Part shown: positions 35,952 to 48,148 of the stretch, one piece after another | How positions within the stretch are numbered: position 1 is the first letter of the stretch | Layout of the letters: every line of letters begins with the position of its first letter | Source of the DNA: Plantago ovata | Taxonomy: Eukaryota > Streptophyta > Magnoliopsida > Lamiales > Plantaginaceae | Direction: 5' to 3' | DNA length: 64,000 bases | Assembly: GCA_028274465.1 (NCBI GenBank) | Contig: CM051455.1 | Location: 46,455,129 to 46,519,128, forward strand | Made by a program: the position numbers and the translations under genes | Notes under the pieces: model-generated | What the model saw: the letters and a program-made list of their open reading frames with translations, nothing else | Database searches by the model: none | What the model was told of the DNA's origin: nothing

Positions 35952-38900
35952 TTAGTAATGTGAAGGGCATGGTATCTTTTCCAAAACATGAATTGCATCT
36001 TTCATGCTAGGCCTTTTTTGAGGCACCAATGATGCACAATTAAGCCCTAGCTTAAACCATGCCAAGATGGCCTCCTCACGACTCGCCGCATCACCTCTTA
36101 TCGACACGTCAGCCATCCTCATTACCTGGCTCCGATCCTCTACAACCGAACCAACGCTCCACTGACTCAACTCACGGTCCGAGAACACTTTACCTGTCAA
36201 CAACTCAAGCAACAATATTCCATAAGAGTAGACATCCCATTTTGGACTAGGCTTGATGTTCTTGAGCGACTCGGGTGCATGATACGCAGATGTGCACCCC
36301 ACGTACCCTGCAGGGCCAATGTAAGGGCTGTCGTTAAACGATTGACCTTGTAGGTCATTGTGGGAAGACATCCCTCTCCTGCTACCGAAATGCCTAGACG
36401 AATCATCGGGTTTTCGGTTTTGCTTCCCATGGATAAGCAAATGGAGCCCAAAATCACTTATTACAGGCTCCATATCTGCAGTTAGTAGAATATTGCTAGG
36501 CTTAATGTTGCCATGTACATGCTTCTTCTCATGGATGTAGCTTAGTCCTTTGGCTACACCTTTTGCTACCTTGAGCCGTGCCTCAAATGGTAAATGATAT
36601 GGAGATGACCCAATTTTTCCTGAAATTTTACCAAGAACAGAGTAACTCTGTTAACTACACCAGGTGAAAATGCACCCTAAAAAGAACTTATTACACAAAC
36701 CATTGATAAAATTTCACATTTCAATTAAAAAAATGTTAACTTAACAAATCCACTTCTGCAAATCATACAAATGCAATATTGTTGGACCCATGGGGTTATC
36801 CAATACGTACCCAAATGTAAAGCCTGCAGTTTTCAACGTCATAAAATAAATAAAAATAAATTATGATTTTTATTTCTTGATATTCTCGACTAGTAAGTAC
36901 ATAAAAACTTTTTGTGACTTCATTAAAATACTACTGATCATTCGTACACCTAAAAAAAGCAAAGATAACAGAACATAGGTTTATGGGAGTCTGTAATGAG
37001 TTAAAAATATAGCACAAAAACATATCCTTCACATGTTGTTTTTGGCTCATTATGTGTTTTTATCCGGCGACACACCTTCAGCTTTATGGCCTTCACATGG
37101 AGGTCCGTGAGTAAAATCTACTCTTGTCTTTATTTCTAATCATTAAAACTATTCAAAATGAATGTACCAAATGAGCATGAAAGTTGGTAAAAAAATCCAT
37201 CATGATATATATATGGTAAAAAGTGAATAATAACTTACTGTAACCAACGCTGGCCAAGCTTCCATTAGAGACATAATCATAGATGACAAGCTTCTCATCA
37301 TCTCCCCAATAGAACCCTCTAACACGTACCAAATGTTCGTGTCGCAGTTTCGCAATGCTCTTAACTTGGCTCTCGAACTCCTTCATTTTCTCGACCCCAC
37401 ATTCGCCAATTCGCCTAACCGCGAACGACATCCCGTTCTGTAGTACTGCTTTGTACACTATGCTTCCCCCGCTGGACCCCAGCACGTAAGCAGATGCCTT
37501 AAACAAGGTCTCGAGTTCGAGTTCTGTTTCTCCGTCAACCATCACGAGACACCTCTCGTTCTTTTTGATTTCGACGTTGGTTTGATCAGTCGTCTTCGTT
37601 TCATGATGGTGGTGGTTGTTGTTGTCATCGTTGTCGTCGCTTTCTGAGCTAGTGATGTCTGACGTGTCTTCCCCATTTGTTATTGACAAACAGGGCCAAA
37701 CTGGAAGATTCCTTGTCTCTTTCACTGTTTTTGACTCTGGTTCCGTATCGAACTTGTACTCCTTTGCTACCTGTTTGCAATATATTCCAGATTATTTTGA
37801 CTTGATTAAATTACACAGAATAATCAATCAGGTGAAATTACAGAGTCACTTACTGTGGTTGATGAGAGTGATGACGCTTCTTTGGTTTTCTTCTTCTTGT
37901 GGTAAATGAAAAGAACTACAGCCGCTAGAGCTCCGATTGCAGCTAAATCACCAACTACGATTCCAGCAATCGACGCTGGTTTTAGTCCATGCTGAGATTG
38001 ACTTGTTGTCGTCGTTGTTGTTGTTGTTGTTGTTGTTGTAGTCGTCATTTCTGGAGAATCAGGTAACGGACTGGACCCGATAGTCTTAGGAATGGCAGCA
38101 ATAGCTGGTGAGGAACTGTTCCTGGAAACATTTGGTGGTGGCCCTGAGAACGTCGAAGGAATCGAACACATTTTCTTGATCGGCTTACCGCATAGCTCAA
38201 TGTTGCCCTGATAGTATTCTGTTTTCTGATTGGAAAGAACCTCTGTTTCTGGAATTTCTCCGGAAAGTTCATTGAACGAGAGATCAATCGTGGCGGTTTT
38301 AGGTATTTTGGCAGCGAATTGCTGATCCACTTGGCCTGACAGCTTGTTGTATGACAGGTTCAAGTACTTCAAACTATCTCCACCGAAATCGACTGGTAAA
38401 GAGCCGTTTAACAGATTGGAAGACAAGTCTAAAACCTCAAAAAACCGGGCACCGGATGGAACTGGACCCGAAAAATAGTTGCTTCTTAGAGAAACAACTT
38501 TGAGGGTGGTCAAGGAAGTTAAGCTGGCCGGGATGTTACCAGTTAAGGCGTTATCGGATAAGTTAAGGACTTGCAGAGTTTTGGAGGGAATGATACCTGG
38601 GATTGAGCCAGATATGGCATTGGTTGAGAGTGAAAGGATTTGAAGTTCAGGAGCATTAAAGAGTGAAGATGGTAAAGTTCCATTGAGGAAGTTGCTTGAA
38701 AGGTCTAGTGTTTGTAGGTGTTCAATGAGGCCTAAATCTTGTGGGATTGTGCCTAAAAGATTTGAGTTTGGGAGTATTAGGCTTGTGACCCTTAGTTCAT
38801 TGAGGATGGTTTTACATGCCACACCTGTCCATAGGCATGGAGTTAGGTCATTGTAGTCCCAATTGTCAAGAACTGATAGAGGGTCACTTAGGATGGTGTA

Positions 38901-38993
38901 TTTGAAAGAGAGGAGGAGAGTTCCATCTAAGTTTAGGCCTAGTGAAGGGACTAAAAGGAGGAAAAGTAGTGGAAAGAATGTGAAAGATTGCAT
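35952..38993 (-). CDS. LRR receptor-like kinase with atypical kinase domain
   Basis: Three exons: 38993-37854, 37770-37239 and 36619-35952 (779 residues). Signal peptide (residues 1-19, FFPLLFLLLVPSLG), LRR N-cap with CLWTGVACK, then about seven leucine-rich repeats (HLQTLDLSSNFLNGTLPSSL and similar) to about residue 270. A Thr-rich stretch follows, then a transmembrane helix (residues ~340-361, IVVGDLAAIGALAAVVLFIY) followed by KKKK, then a kinase-like domain. It resembles Arabidopsis At4g34220, a receptor kinase of unknown ligand. Catalysis is doubtful: the ATP-binding Lys position reads FAVRRIGE, and the HRD loop reads HVHGNIKPSNILL, lacking the catalytic Asp. DFG is kept (ISDFGLHLL). This is shared with the At4g34220 type as I recall it, so it is a family trait and not decay. 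Likely a plasma-membrane pseudokinase receptor. Confidence 0.92.
38003..38046 (-). repeat. Thr-codon microsatellite in the receptor kinase
   Basis: A run of ACA/ACG/ACT triplets (GTTGTTGTT on the plus strand) encodes about 14 consecutive Thr just outside the membrane helix. Length changes would stay in frame. Confidence 0.9.
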
Positions 38994-41900
38994 TTTTGGA
39001 TAATTTTTTTTGTCAAGAAATGGAGAAGGGATTGAAGTGTTGGTGGTGTGGCATGGTGAGAAGAGGCGAGAGGAGAGTGGTGTTGTTTTATGAGGGAGAA
39101 AGGAAGAGAGAAGGTGGCCAAAACCAACAATGGAGATCTATGTTTGTTTTGGTGAAGTAGAGAAGATATGGGAATTTGAAGAAAGTTGGTGGGGTTCTGA
39201 AAGTGAGCAGGGAATGAGGGGGGTGGGTAGGTTGGGGGTGGGGTGGGTATTTAGCTCTAATGAATTGGTTGGAATATCTTGGACTTTAGGTTACATAAAA
39301 TAAAATTCACTTTATACTAGAATATGAATTACTCCAAATTTCCAGAAATATTTATCAAAATTATATTCTAAAATTTTTTATTTTAAAATTTTAATATATA
39401 ATTTTGTTAAATATTTTATAATTACAATTTAAAAGTAATTTATAGTCAAATTTCAATTATGTTGACTGCAAAAAGTCAAAACGGTTCAACTGTTCTGGGA
39501 TGGAGTGAGGAGATACATATAGACACTCCCTTTGTAAATGTATGATAGAAGTAAACATAAGCGGAAAAAACGACATAGTCAACTTTAAATATAAATTTCG
39601 TCCATATTTCTAATTTGATATCCGTATTATTTTCTTATCTAAAATTCGGACAAATTTCTAATTTGATATTCGTACTGTGTTAAATTATTCGTTAACTTAT
39701 AATATAAAACTTGAAATCCCAAAAATTATAAAAATGATTGAACATATCACATAAACTCATAAGCGATCATGTATACTGCCACCCATATTTTCAAATGCTG
39801 ACTTCGCCCTTGATACTAAATTTGCTTTTAGAGCAACTTTAAATCCCAACCTAATCTGACCTCATGGTAATGAAATAAACAAAAGTGCAATTATTTTCAT
39901 GCAATAGAAGCATTCCTCATCAGCTAGCAATTCCACTCATAAACATAATTGAGTTATTGTCAATGCCTTTGATTAATAATAAGGAATATGACATGAGTAG
40001 TCAAGGAGCCTAATTAAAATAACTGAGGACTGGGGGCAAGTTTTATTAAAGAAAGTTGTTTTTATAGTACTACTTTTGAGTCTTCAATAGCAAGAATAAT
40101 AGTCCATCACTATCTTATTATTACAGTTCCCATTTTGGTCCAGTTTGAACTCATATTAAAATTAAATCATATTAAAAAATAATTTATAAATTATATTATT
40201 ATAAATCGAAGGAGTAGTTTGAAAGTGAAAAGATTTTAGATTGGATTTTTAGGGGTATGGCATGGACTTAGTAATATGTTGCATGTTGTAGTACTACTTT
40301 TGGTGTCAATGTACTGAGTTAATGTTTTGGGTGAAAACTTTATTGATTGGTATGGGAAGATGCACTGAATTGTTCTTCACTTTCGTTGATTCAGGGTGGG
40401 AAAAATCAAAGATAAATCTTTTTGACCTTTATTTTATTTTTTTATTTTTTGGTTGCTGCCGCTAAAGAACGTACGTACGTTCACTATGAAAAATTGAAAA
40501 TCATGTCCCCATCTGGTAAATTGGGAGTAGCTAAAGTCTACTTTCTATTTGCCTTTTCAATCTTTTTCCCATACCTTTAGTACAAGTGAAAATAATGAGA
40601 GGGAAGCATAGTGCAACCTACTACTTGCATGTTGTGTAACATCTCGTCATCAGCTATTCATTTTGAACTCCGAAAAATTCGATGTTTGGTGAGTGCAATA
40701 CACAAATCAATCTGTGTTTGTGTCACACATATGGAGGAAGGGAAGCCGCAGGACAAGAGCTTAGGCAATGGGTTATTGCTTGTGGAGCCAAGTCTCGGTG
40801 TTCTATCCATGATGAGGATGAAGTTCGGGTGAAATTTAAGTGGAGGTCTGAATCGATTGATGTTGAATAATCAGCCTATCCAGTATCCATTGTGTGATTA
40901 TGGGTGAAATACCCTAAAATTAAACTAGATACTTTTACGCATCAATATAGTGTTCGTCAGTTCGGATGCGTTATTTAAGTCAATATTGGCTCATTCTGAT
41001 TGTTCTCGAGTTTCAAATCTTATTATTTGGGAAACATACTGAGAAAGTACTTATTCATTTCTGGAGAAGTTAGATTCAAATATTTTCAAGTTGTTTTAGG
41101 AGAAGAGGAGGTCAAAGAGCTAACATCATCACCCAACAACTGCATATGTTCAAATCCTACAGAGTAATAATTAACCAACTGTCAAGCCTAATGAAACTGA
41201 AACTCTATGCAAACAGATCAAAATTAGACTCCACTTCTTTTTAATTAATACTAGTACTTGCTGATCTTTGCATGTTTTTTTGCACAGTCCAAACAATGTT
41301 TTCATGTATATTGTCAATTTAATTTAATACTCCTATTTGGACTTGTCAGTTTGAAACTCACAGTTCACAATAAGACTATGGTTCTTTTTAATACTACTAC
41401 TCATCTTGCTGGTCTTTGCACACATCTGCAGGTGTGATATTTGGAAAATGGCAAATAGGATTAGTTATCATCATCAGCCCATATTTTATAATCATTTAAA
41501 CATATGGCCTTATGGGCATCCTAATCCATGACTTCACAACACATTAGTTGTTCCAAGCAGCCTTAATCATACCATGGCATGCTATATATATACATTTAAG
41601 TCTGGCCATCTGGATAAAATATCATCTATCAGAAGTTGACATGTTTGTTGAAATTATATTTGTCCATACTAGGGAAAGTCTACCCGACATTTGTTTATCT
41701 TAATGAAACATTAACAAAGCCTTGAAGCGTTGATGCTACATTTGTCTCTAAGATTCAAGTGGGGTTTTGAACAAGCTCAACTTGTTCACAGAAAAAATGG
41801 AGTGCAAGAATTTAACATATACTACAAATACTGCAAGAATTTGAAATCCACTTGAAAAAAGAAGAGAAAGTAGAATTAGTCACACTAAATTTCAGCAGTA

Positions 41901-43547
41901 TGAAGGCAAACACATACAAATGGAACGAATGTAAAAACAAGTGCCTTGAAGCTAAAGCATACTTACAATTTTCTCGATAAATTAACACTATTAAATCAAG
42001 TCACGAGTCGATATGTTTGGTCTGCCAGGGTCACCGTTTGAATTAATATAATCAAACTAAGCCAACGTTCAAAAAACATATTCTGTTGATGATTTGCAAT
42101 TTCCAACAACAGTCCATTGTGCTTGGATCTAGCTTAAGTAGTGAGTTTGAATCTTAAAAAATCTCAGTGTTTAAAGTTCAAACTTTCAAGTTTAAATCGA
42201 TGGTTTCAGCTAACTACAGCTGAAATTGAAATATTTTTTGGGGCTTGGAACTTTCACTTTGTCTTTTTAAAAGTGAATATCCATTCTTTTTGTTTCGGTG
42301 ATATTGTGCCGTTGGATATTTTTCACACTTTAAAAAAATGCAATAAAAATATACTAGTATAATCGGAGTAAGTCGTGTAAGTAAAGAATAAATAAATAAT
42401 GTGAGTATGAGCATTTTTTAATTTTATTTATTTATAAAAGTGAGAATAAAAAATTGATAAATTGCGGTAAATTAAAATTGAAAATATGTAACACATTTCT
42501 AATTGGATACCTAAAGTGATAAAATGACATTCGTCTGAAAATTGACTATTTTAAGTTCAGTTCAGATTGCTTAAAAATATTTTATATTACAAATAAATTT
42601 AGTTTAGATCATTTCAACTTCATTAAGTTCATACGAAGAGAATAGAACTTAAGTAATTTTATCTTAGGCTATATGCCGGTATGAGACCTTGAAATACCGA
42701 AACGTTCATTGTTATTATTTTTTGGCATATAATAGTAGACCAGATGATGGTCATTAAAATTTAATTTACATGAGTTTTAACTAAGCTAATCCAGATTTGG
42801 TTTCGAATTTTGAAAGCGTACTTCATCAGATGTAGCTGAAAGTGGGCCTGACTAGCCCTCAAAAGCCCTTCGTGAACTCGGGCTAGAGTTGCTATATGGC
42901 TCTTAATGAGATTTTAAGCATAGTGATACACATACACGTACGTAAGGTTGAGCATCGGTCCAAGATGTGATCAAAGTGTTTAAAGTTTTAAAAAATTCAA
43001 GAGGTGCAAAACCGATGTGTTACCAAATCTCTATATAAATGTTATTTAACCAAATATTCTATTAGGTCATGTTTGATTCGTCTGAAAATTTATGAACATA
43101 AGTTAACAAAGTCGAATTGAATTATCTGGAGTATAAATTTAACTAAGCAAATCTGATCTGCACTGAACTTTATAAATTTGAACTAAACTTAATGAAACTC
43201 AATGGAACTAAATTTAAAGTGAAATGAACACAGTATTAACTTTATGTGTTTGAGTATGTCGCATAATGCATGGATTACATAGCTCACATCATTTGAAGTC
43301 TCTTATTATACACCCAAACATTACCGTCGGAGTTCCCATCGCCTTAAAAAAGTTACTACTGTAATAAAAAAAACAAGAAAATAAAGAAATTGACATAAAT
43401 AAGAAATGAAGGACATGATTGAATAAATAAAAACTTCTGAGGATCAAATCGAAATTTCAAAAATTGGGAGCAAGAGGTGAAGCCGTGAAGGCCTAGGCAA
43501 GTTCACTGAGGCACATCATTTCCGAAGACTTTCTCCACCGAAAAGCT
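38994..43547. other. Gene-free spacer between the receptor kinase and TIC21
   Basis: The first few hundred bases are the kinase 5' UTR/promoter (CT/GA-rich at 39000-39250 on the minus strand). A decayed Stowaway-like hairpin may lie at about 39290-39510 (ends near TGGGATGGAGTGAGGAGATA). A short palindrome AACGTACGTACGTACGTT is at about 40469. The frames at 40611-40870 match no family I know. Confidence 0.5.
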
Positions 43548-46143
43548 ATGCAGACTCTTCTACTGCCGGCAGCTCGTTCCGGCGTTGCACCACCATCTCC
43601 TCCGTGCACGGTGACTTCGAGACCGCGCCTCATTAATCGTCCATCACTCCGTTTCAACAGCATCCACGATCCTCAGTCGTCATTGTCTCTGCTAAACAAT
43701 TCATCCTCACCTTACTTAATTCTCAGCAATCACAGCAGGAAATTGCAAGCTTCCTCTCCGGTCTCAGCTTCTTACAGCTCGCCTAGTGACGAATCTGAAA
43801 AGGCAAAGCTCGCTCAGGTCTATTTTGCTGTCTTACTCTATCAATTGCATACGCGTAATGTGAGCTTTATCTGGATAAGAATTGGAGTATGCGCTACTCT
43901 ATGCACGTTTTGAGATGCTGAATTTCGTATATTTTGAGAGATGTAGTTTGAATCTAGGGTTTAGGGTTTTGGTTATGTTAGATGAAGTGTGGATTACAGA
44001 ATTGGAAGTGCTTATTCCCCCTTTGGTCTGCATCTTAGGTTAGCATTCTAATTCCAGTATATGCTGAATTTGTAATGTAGCTGTTTGTTTAGAGCGTAAA
44101 GGCGCCATGGAAGTTCGGCCTGTAACTGTAATGGTATCAGACTATTAGCCGTAATCGCTTAAGAGATTCATGTTTAGAATTGTGATGTGAAGCGTAAGTG
44201 ATGCTATGTAGTGTTTACGATCTTGCTGGAATACAAAGGCATGATAATTCGATCATTTGCGTGCAACTATCCTGTGTGCCCCATGTATTTCTACATTGTT
44301 CGATTTAAGCTCGTCGCATATATAAATATTGTGATTCCAAGTTTATTAGTTTTGTTGACATACAAAGGCATGATAATTTAATCATTTACGCGCATCTATT
44401 CCCATGTGTCCTATGTAGTATTACTGTAGGCGCGTAGGGCATTGACACTCTTCAATTCAACCTCATATCATATGTATGAATTACTGAATTGTTAACTTGT
44501 AGGTTTCGAAGAGATTAGAGAAAACTTCGAGGTATTTCAAGAGATTGGGGAGTTTTGGTTTCTGGGGACAGTTAGTTTGCACTCTTGTATCTGCTGTGAT
44601 TCTTTCGTTTTCTATTGTGATAACTGGAAAGGTTACATCACCTGCAACTTTCTATGCAACTGCTGGTGGCATTGCAGCAGCATTCATTTCGGTGTTCTGG
44701 TCGTTTGGATATATCAAGTTGTCAGATAAACTCCGCAGGACTGCCAATGATCCTTCAAAGGTAGTCATTTTTAGTTTGACGACAATATACATGTCGAATT
44801 ACTTTCTGAGATTTTATTTAGTTATTAATGTTTTAGTTGTGAAGAATTACTTTCTGAGCATCTTTTTAGTTATAAGCTATAGTTTCTCCAGTGTGATAGA
44901 TCAATCGTAACGTACAGTGGCGGATTTAAGGGGGTCGAGCAGGGTCACTTGACCCCCCTGGAGATATAATAACTACTATAATATTTTACTCAAATTCCAT
45001 TTCTCCGAGTGGTTTGACCCAGCTGAGTTTAATTGTTGGGCATGAGTTCGAACCCTCCTGACACTTAGTCTTCCTATTTTTCTTACCCTGTTCATTTCTC
45101 TTGTATAATTTTTGTTCTGCATAATTTAATTAAATATACTTATATATTCCTTCATTTTCCTTGTAATTTGTTCAAAATTGTTATATAAAAACGTTACTCG
45201 TTACTAAAAAAGTTATTTACCCCTTACATATTTTTATATAGAATAACATATAATTAAAATTAAATCCCGACCCCTCTCAAATATGTTCCTGGATTCGCCA
45301 CTGGTAACGTATCGAAATGTTCAAATCTCGTATGCTTGGAATTGAGTCGAGAAATAACTGTTCTTGGCATGAATTATAGGCAATATATCGGGAGTTTTAG
45401 CAAGGCATGTGGAGCTATCATAATTCTTAAAGGGTTAAGTAGAATGTTTGTATGTGACTTATTAATGCCCATTCCATTTTGACAAGGTGATTGCCTTAGC
45501 ATTTTAGATTATTTCTGGTAGTTAAGAATTTGAATCTATTTTCAGGCACCTCCTCGAGCTGATGTTGTAAGAAGCCTGAAGAATGGCATAGCTGTAAATC
45601 TTTTAGGCATGGGTGCTGCTATACTTGGTATGCAGGCAACAGTAGGTGTGTTGGTGGCCAAAGCTCTTACCTCTTCAGCTGTACCTTATTATCAGGGAAT
45701 TCCTCCAGGAAACAGTCCAGTCCTTGGCTTGGACGTTTTCTTGGTGCAGGTATATAAATGAAGCAACCAACTTTCTTGGTTATTTGTTTTATGCAACATT
45801 TGTTTTGAATAAAATAGGAAATTTCGTCCCAAAAAAAAAAAAAGAAGTTATTGTCATCACTGTGATGTGTGCAATTGACATCTTTCTTGATGTCTTATGA
45901 ATTTGGAATTTTTGATTGTATCTATTTTTTCTTCTGTTGTGCTTTTGGATGTGATTAGCTGAGTTACTCTTTCTTTAGATTGGAATATGATGTATAATTC
46001 TTCAGTATGTTCACGAGGTGAATTTTCTTTTACAGGCGTCCGCAAACACCATACTTTCACACTTCTTGGGGCTAGTAAGCTCCTTGGAGCTCTTGCGCTC
46101 TGTCACACAGCCAGAGAGCATGCCAATTCTGAAGGTAGCTTGA
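43548..46143 (+). CDS. TIC21: TIC21 chloroplast inner-envelope protein
   Basis: Four exons: 43548-43817, 44503-44760, 45546-45749 and 46036-46143 (279 residues). The N-terminal ~90 residues are Ser/Pro/Arg-rich (MQTLLLPAARSGVAPPSP...), a plastid transit peptide. The mature protein has four hydrophobic helices: FWGQLVCTLVSAVILSFSIV, ATFYATAGGIAAAFISVFWS, GIAVNLLGMGAAILGMQATV and DVFLVQASANTILSHFLGLV. Conserved family motifs are APPRADVVRSLKNG and YYQGIPPGNSPVLGLDVF, with the end SLELLRSVTQPESMPILKVA. It matches Arabidopsis TIC21/PIC1 (At2g15290), proposed both as a protein-import channel component and as an iron permease of the inner envelope; the sequence does not decide between these. Intron 2 carries a hAT MITE. 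Confidence 0.95.
44231..44420 (+). repeat. Duplicated ~60-bp segment in TIC21 intron 1
   Basis: ACAAAGGCATGATAATT(C/T)... runs for about 60 bp at 44235 and again at 44360, with about 70 bp between. Intronic and non-coding. Confidence 0.7.
44915..45303. mobile_element. hAT-type MITE in TIC21 intron 2
   Basis: A 389-bp element between perfect 8-bp duplications GTAACGTA (44907-44914 and 45304-45311). Left end CAGTGGCGGATTTAAG, right end (reverse complement) CAGTGGCGAATCCAG. Inside, 45004-45066 resembles a tRNA-like promoter: CCGAGTGGTTTGACCCAGC then GAGTTCGAACCCTCC. It lies wholly in the intron and leaves the splice sites untouched. Confidence 0.92.
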
Positions 46144-47071
46144 GCTGTACTAGTGGAAGTGCCAGGAAACAAGTCAATAAAAAAGAAAGAAAGTGCGGGT
46201 TCCATTTCAGTGCAAGGAGAGTCAGCTACGTGTTATTGAGTTTGTATTCGATCCTAGTGTAAGTAGCAAGCGCTCTAGATGCAGTGTGACATGATACTTC
46301 ATGCGCAACAGCCAAGATGTAATTTTCTCTCTGCAAGCGTTTGAAAAATAGAAAACAAGTTTTTGTTTTTCCTGTTTTGGAGTCTGTAGTTTTATTAATT
46401 CTGTTTCGCTCTCTTGCATTCTTTGACATCCTTGTGAGACTGAGTTCTGTGAGCTGCAATATTTTGTGCTATTCTGGTCAGGTATTGTGCATGCCTGTTA
46501 TGCACTTATAGCCTGGATAGTACTCCACGAGAACGGGACTGAAATGTGGCACATATAAGCTAGCTGTTAACTACCTCCAAGAAAATGATAGCCTGAGGCT
46601 GAGAGGCAAGAGTTGAAATTCCATGGGCTCATTGCAAACTGAGTGAAAAGTTACCTAGAACATCCCTAACAGGCCGTTCTAAAGTTGTGTTTTTAAGGGA
46701 AAGCGGTCCGCTGTGAGATTTCCAATCAAAAGGGGGTAGCGTATTGATTTTCTAATCAGAAAGCGGATTAATGGTAAGACAGCAAATTTACTACTCCCCT
46801 CTATTTAATAGAGTATAACCTCTATTTAATAGAGTATAACGTGAGATTTTTTTTATGGAACAAGTCTATGAGCACTACATGATTGATTATCATGTGTGGT
46901 TCACACTCAATTATCACGTGAACATTTCAGTTTTAAACTACTAGAATTGATTCAAACTTAATAAATCACTAGCTTTTAACCTTTTTAGTGAGATGTGTAC
47001 ATGTATTCTTGTGAAGTGAAAAGTTTTTGCAGCTAGCATAAAACAAAACCAAAAACTTAGGTGAACAAGTC
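46144..47071. other. TIC21 3' UTR and spacer
   Basis: The TIC21 3' UTR extends an unknown distance past 46143. A 19-bp tandem pair (CTATTTAATAGAGTATAAC) is at 46801-46841. No additional gene. Confidence 0.5.
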
Positions 47072-48148
47072 ATGTATGTGACTAAGCGACTCTCACATCT
47101 TCGATAGGATCCTCTTCCTTGTCAGCTCTGCCTGAGGGTCCCAATTCGGGTTTCTTGGTCATCAAGGATGATCAAGTAAAAGTAAATATCGAAACTGGTT
47201 GTTTTGGGCTCTGGAAACAATCAGAGTTAAAAATATTAAGCAAGGATCCGAGATGATCTATGAGCCAATAATGTTCATCCCTGTCCTCAACCAACCTTTG
47301 TCCTACAATCTCTACTATGCGATCGAAAGAGAAGGTCAGAATAGAGGGAAAGCAGTCAACTGTTCTTCTTACCCGACCAAGTTAGATCCTGCCAATGTTT
47401 ATCACCAAGTGAAGATCACTCGTGACTTTTCTTACACAGCGGCATCTATAGCAACCGATGTCCGATGGTAACCCTCCGTGTTTCTCATCACAGATTGGGG
47501 ATCTTTGTTGGTATGTTGGAAGATGCAGTGGGGCTGGATAGTAAACTTTGTTCTCACTTCTTGCAACAAGAGTTTAGTTTACCTTTGTTGCAAGAGGTCG
47601 AGTCCTTTCGGAGTGGGGAGATGGCATGTCCCTTTTATGTTTCTGAAGGAAGGGAAAGTCAGAGACCAGGCAGAGAGAACTTGGTACTGTTTGACAACGC
47701 TCGAGCAAGGATGGGGGCTAATTTTCACTTGCAAGAAGAATGATGATAGATATAATCGAGAAAATTCAGTTGTAGTGGATGTCACGGTAGAAAATCAACA
47801 AGCTTACATTGCTGATGGGAAGACAACTCTTTGGAGTGAGAAGAATGTGGATAATGGGGTTGTTTGGTTTACTACTTACGATACAGAAGATCGGGTTTCA
47901 AAGTTTGGACTGAGAGTGGAAGTAGTTGAAAGGATGAAATGGGTACAGGAGAGGGAGGTTGGAAGTCTCAGTCGGATGGAAGGAATGTGAAGATCAACAG
48001 AGTCGAAGAATACATGGGAACAACGAAGATTGGCAAGAATTAGGTTGCTACGTTTTGGTCGAGAGGTTCACCTTTACGAGGATGGATGGCAGTTTGGCTG
48101 TCTTATGATTTCATCCACGCTCACCAGATCAAGACCATATGGGAATAG
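47072..48148 (+). pseudogene. DUF1262 family gene, decayed
   Basis: Homologous pieces appear in the right order but in changing frames. MYVTKRLSHLR hits a TAG at 47105-47107. SSLSALPEGPNSGFLVI continues in another frame. IMFIPVLNQPLSYNLYYAIE is in a third run, then a stop at 47469-47471. AVGLDSKLCSHFLQQEFSLP is in another frame, followed by GRWHVPFMFLKEGKVRDQAE and LEQGWGLIFTCKK. Further on come NNEDWQELGCYVLVERF and YDFIHAHQIKTIWE with the terminal TAG (48146-48148). DUF1262 proteins are plant-specific, usually single-exon and of unknown function. At least four frame changes plus stops argue for a pseudogene. The loss between FGLWKQSELK and the FIPVLNQPL motif also looks like a deletion. Confidence 0.85.

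Noticed and set aside
40611-40870. Open frames between the kinase and TIC21
   Set aside because: Two overlapping frames of similar length, no recognisable domain and no splice context.
47199-47990. Three separate small genes in the DUF1262 region
   Set aside because: Each frame carries a consecutive part of one DUF1262 protein, so this is a single broken gene.
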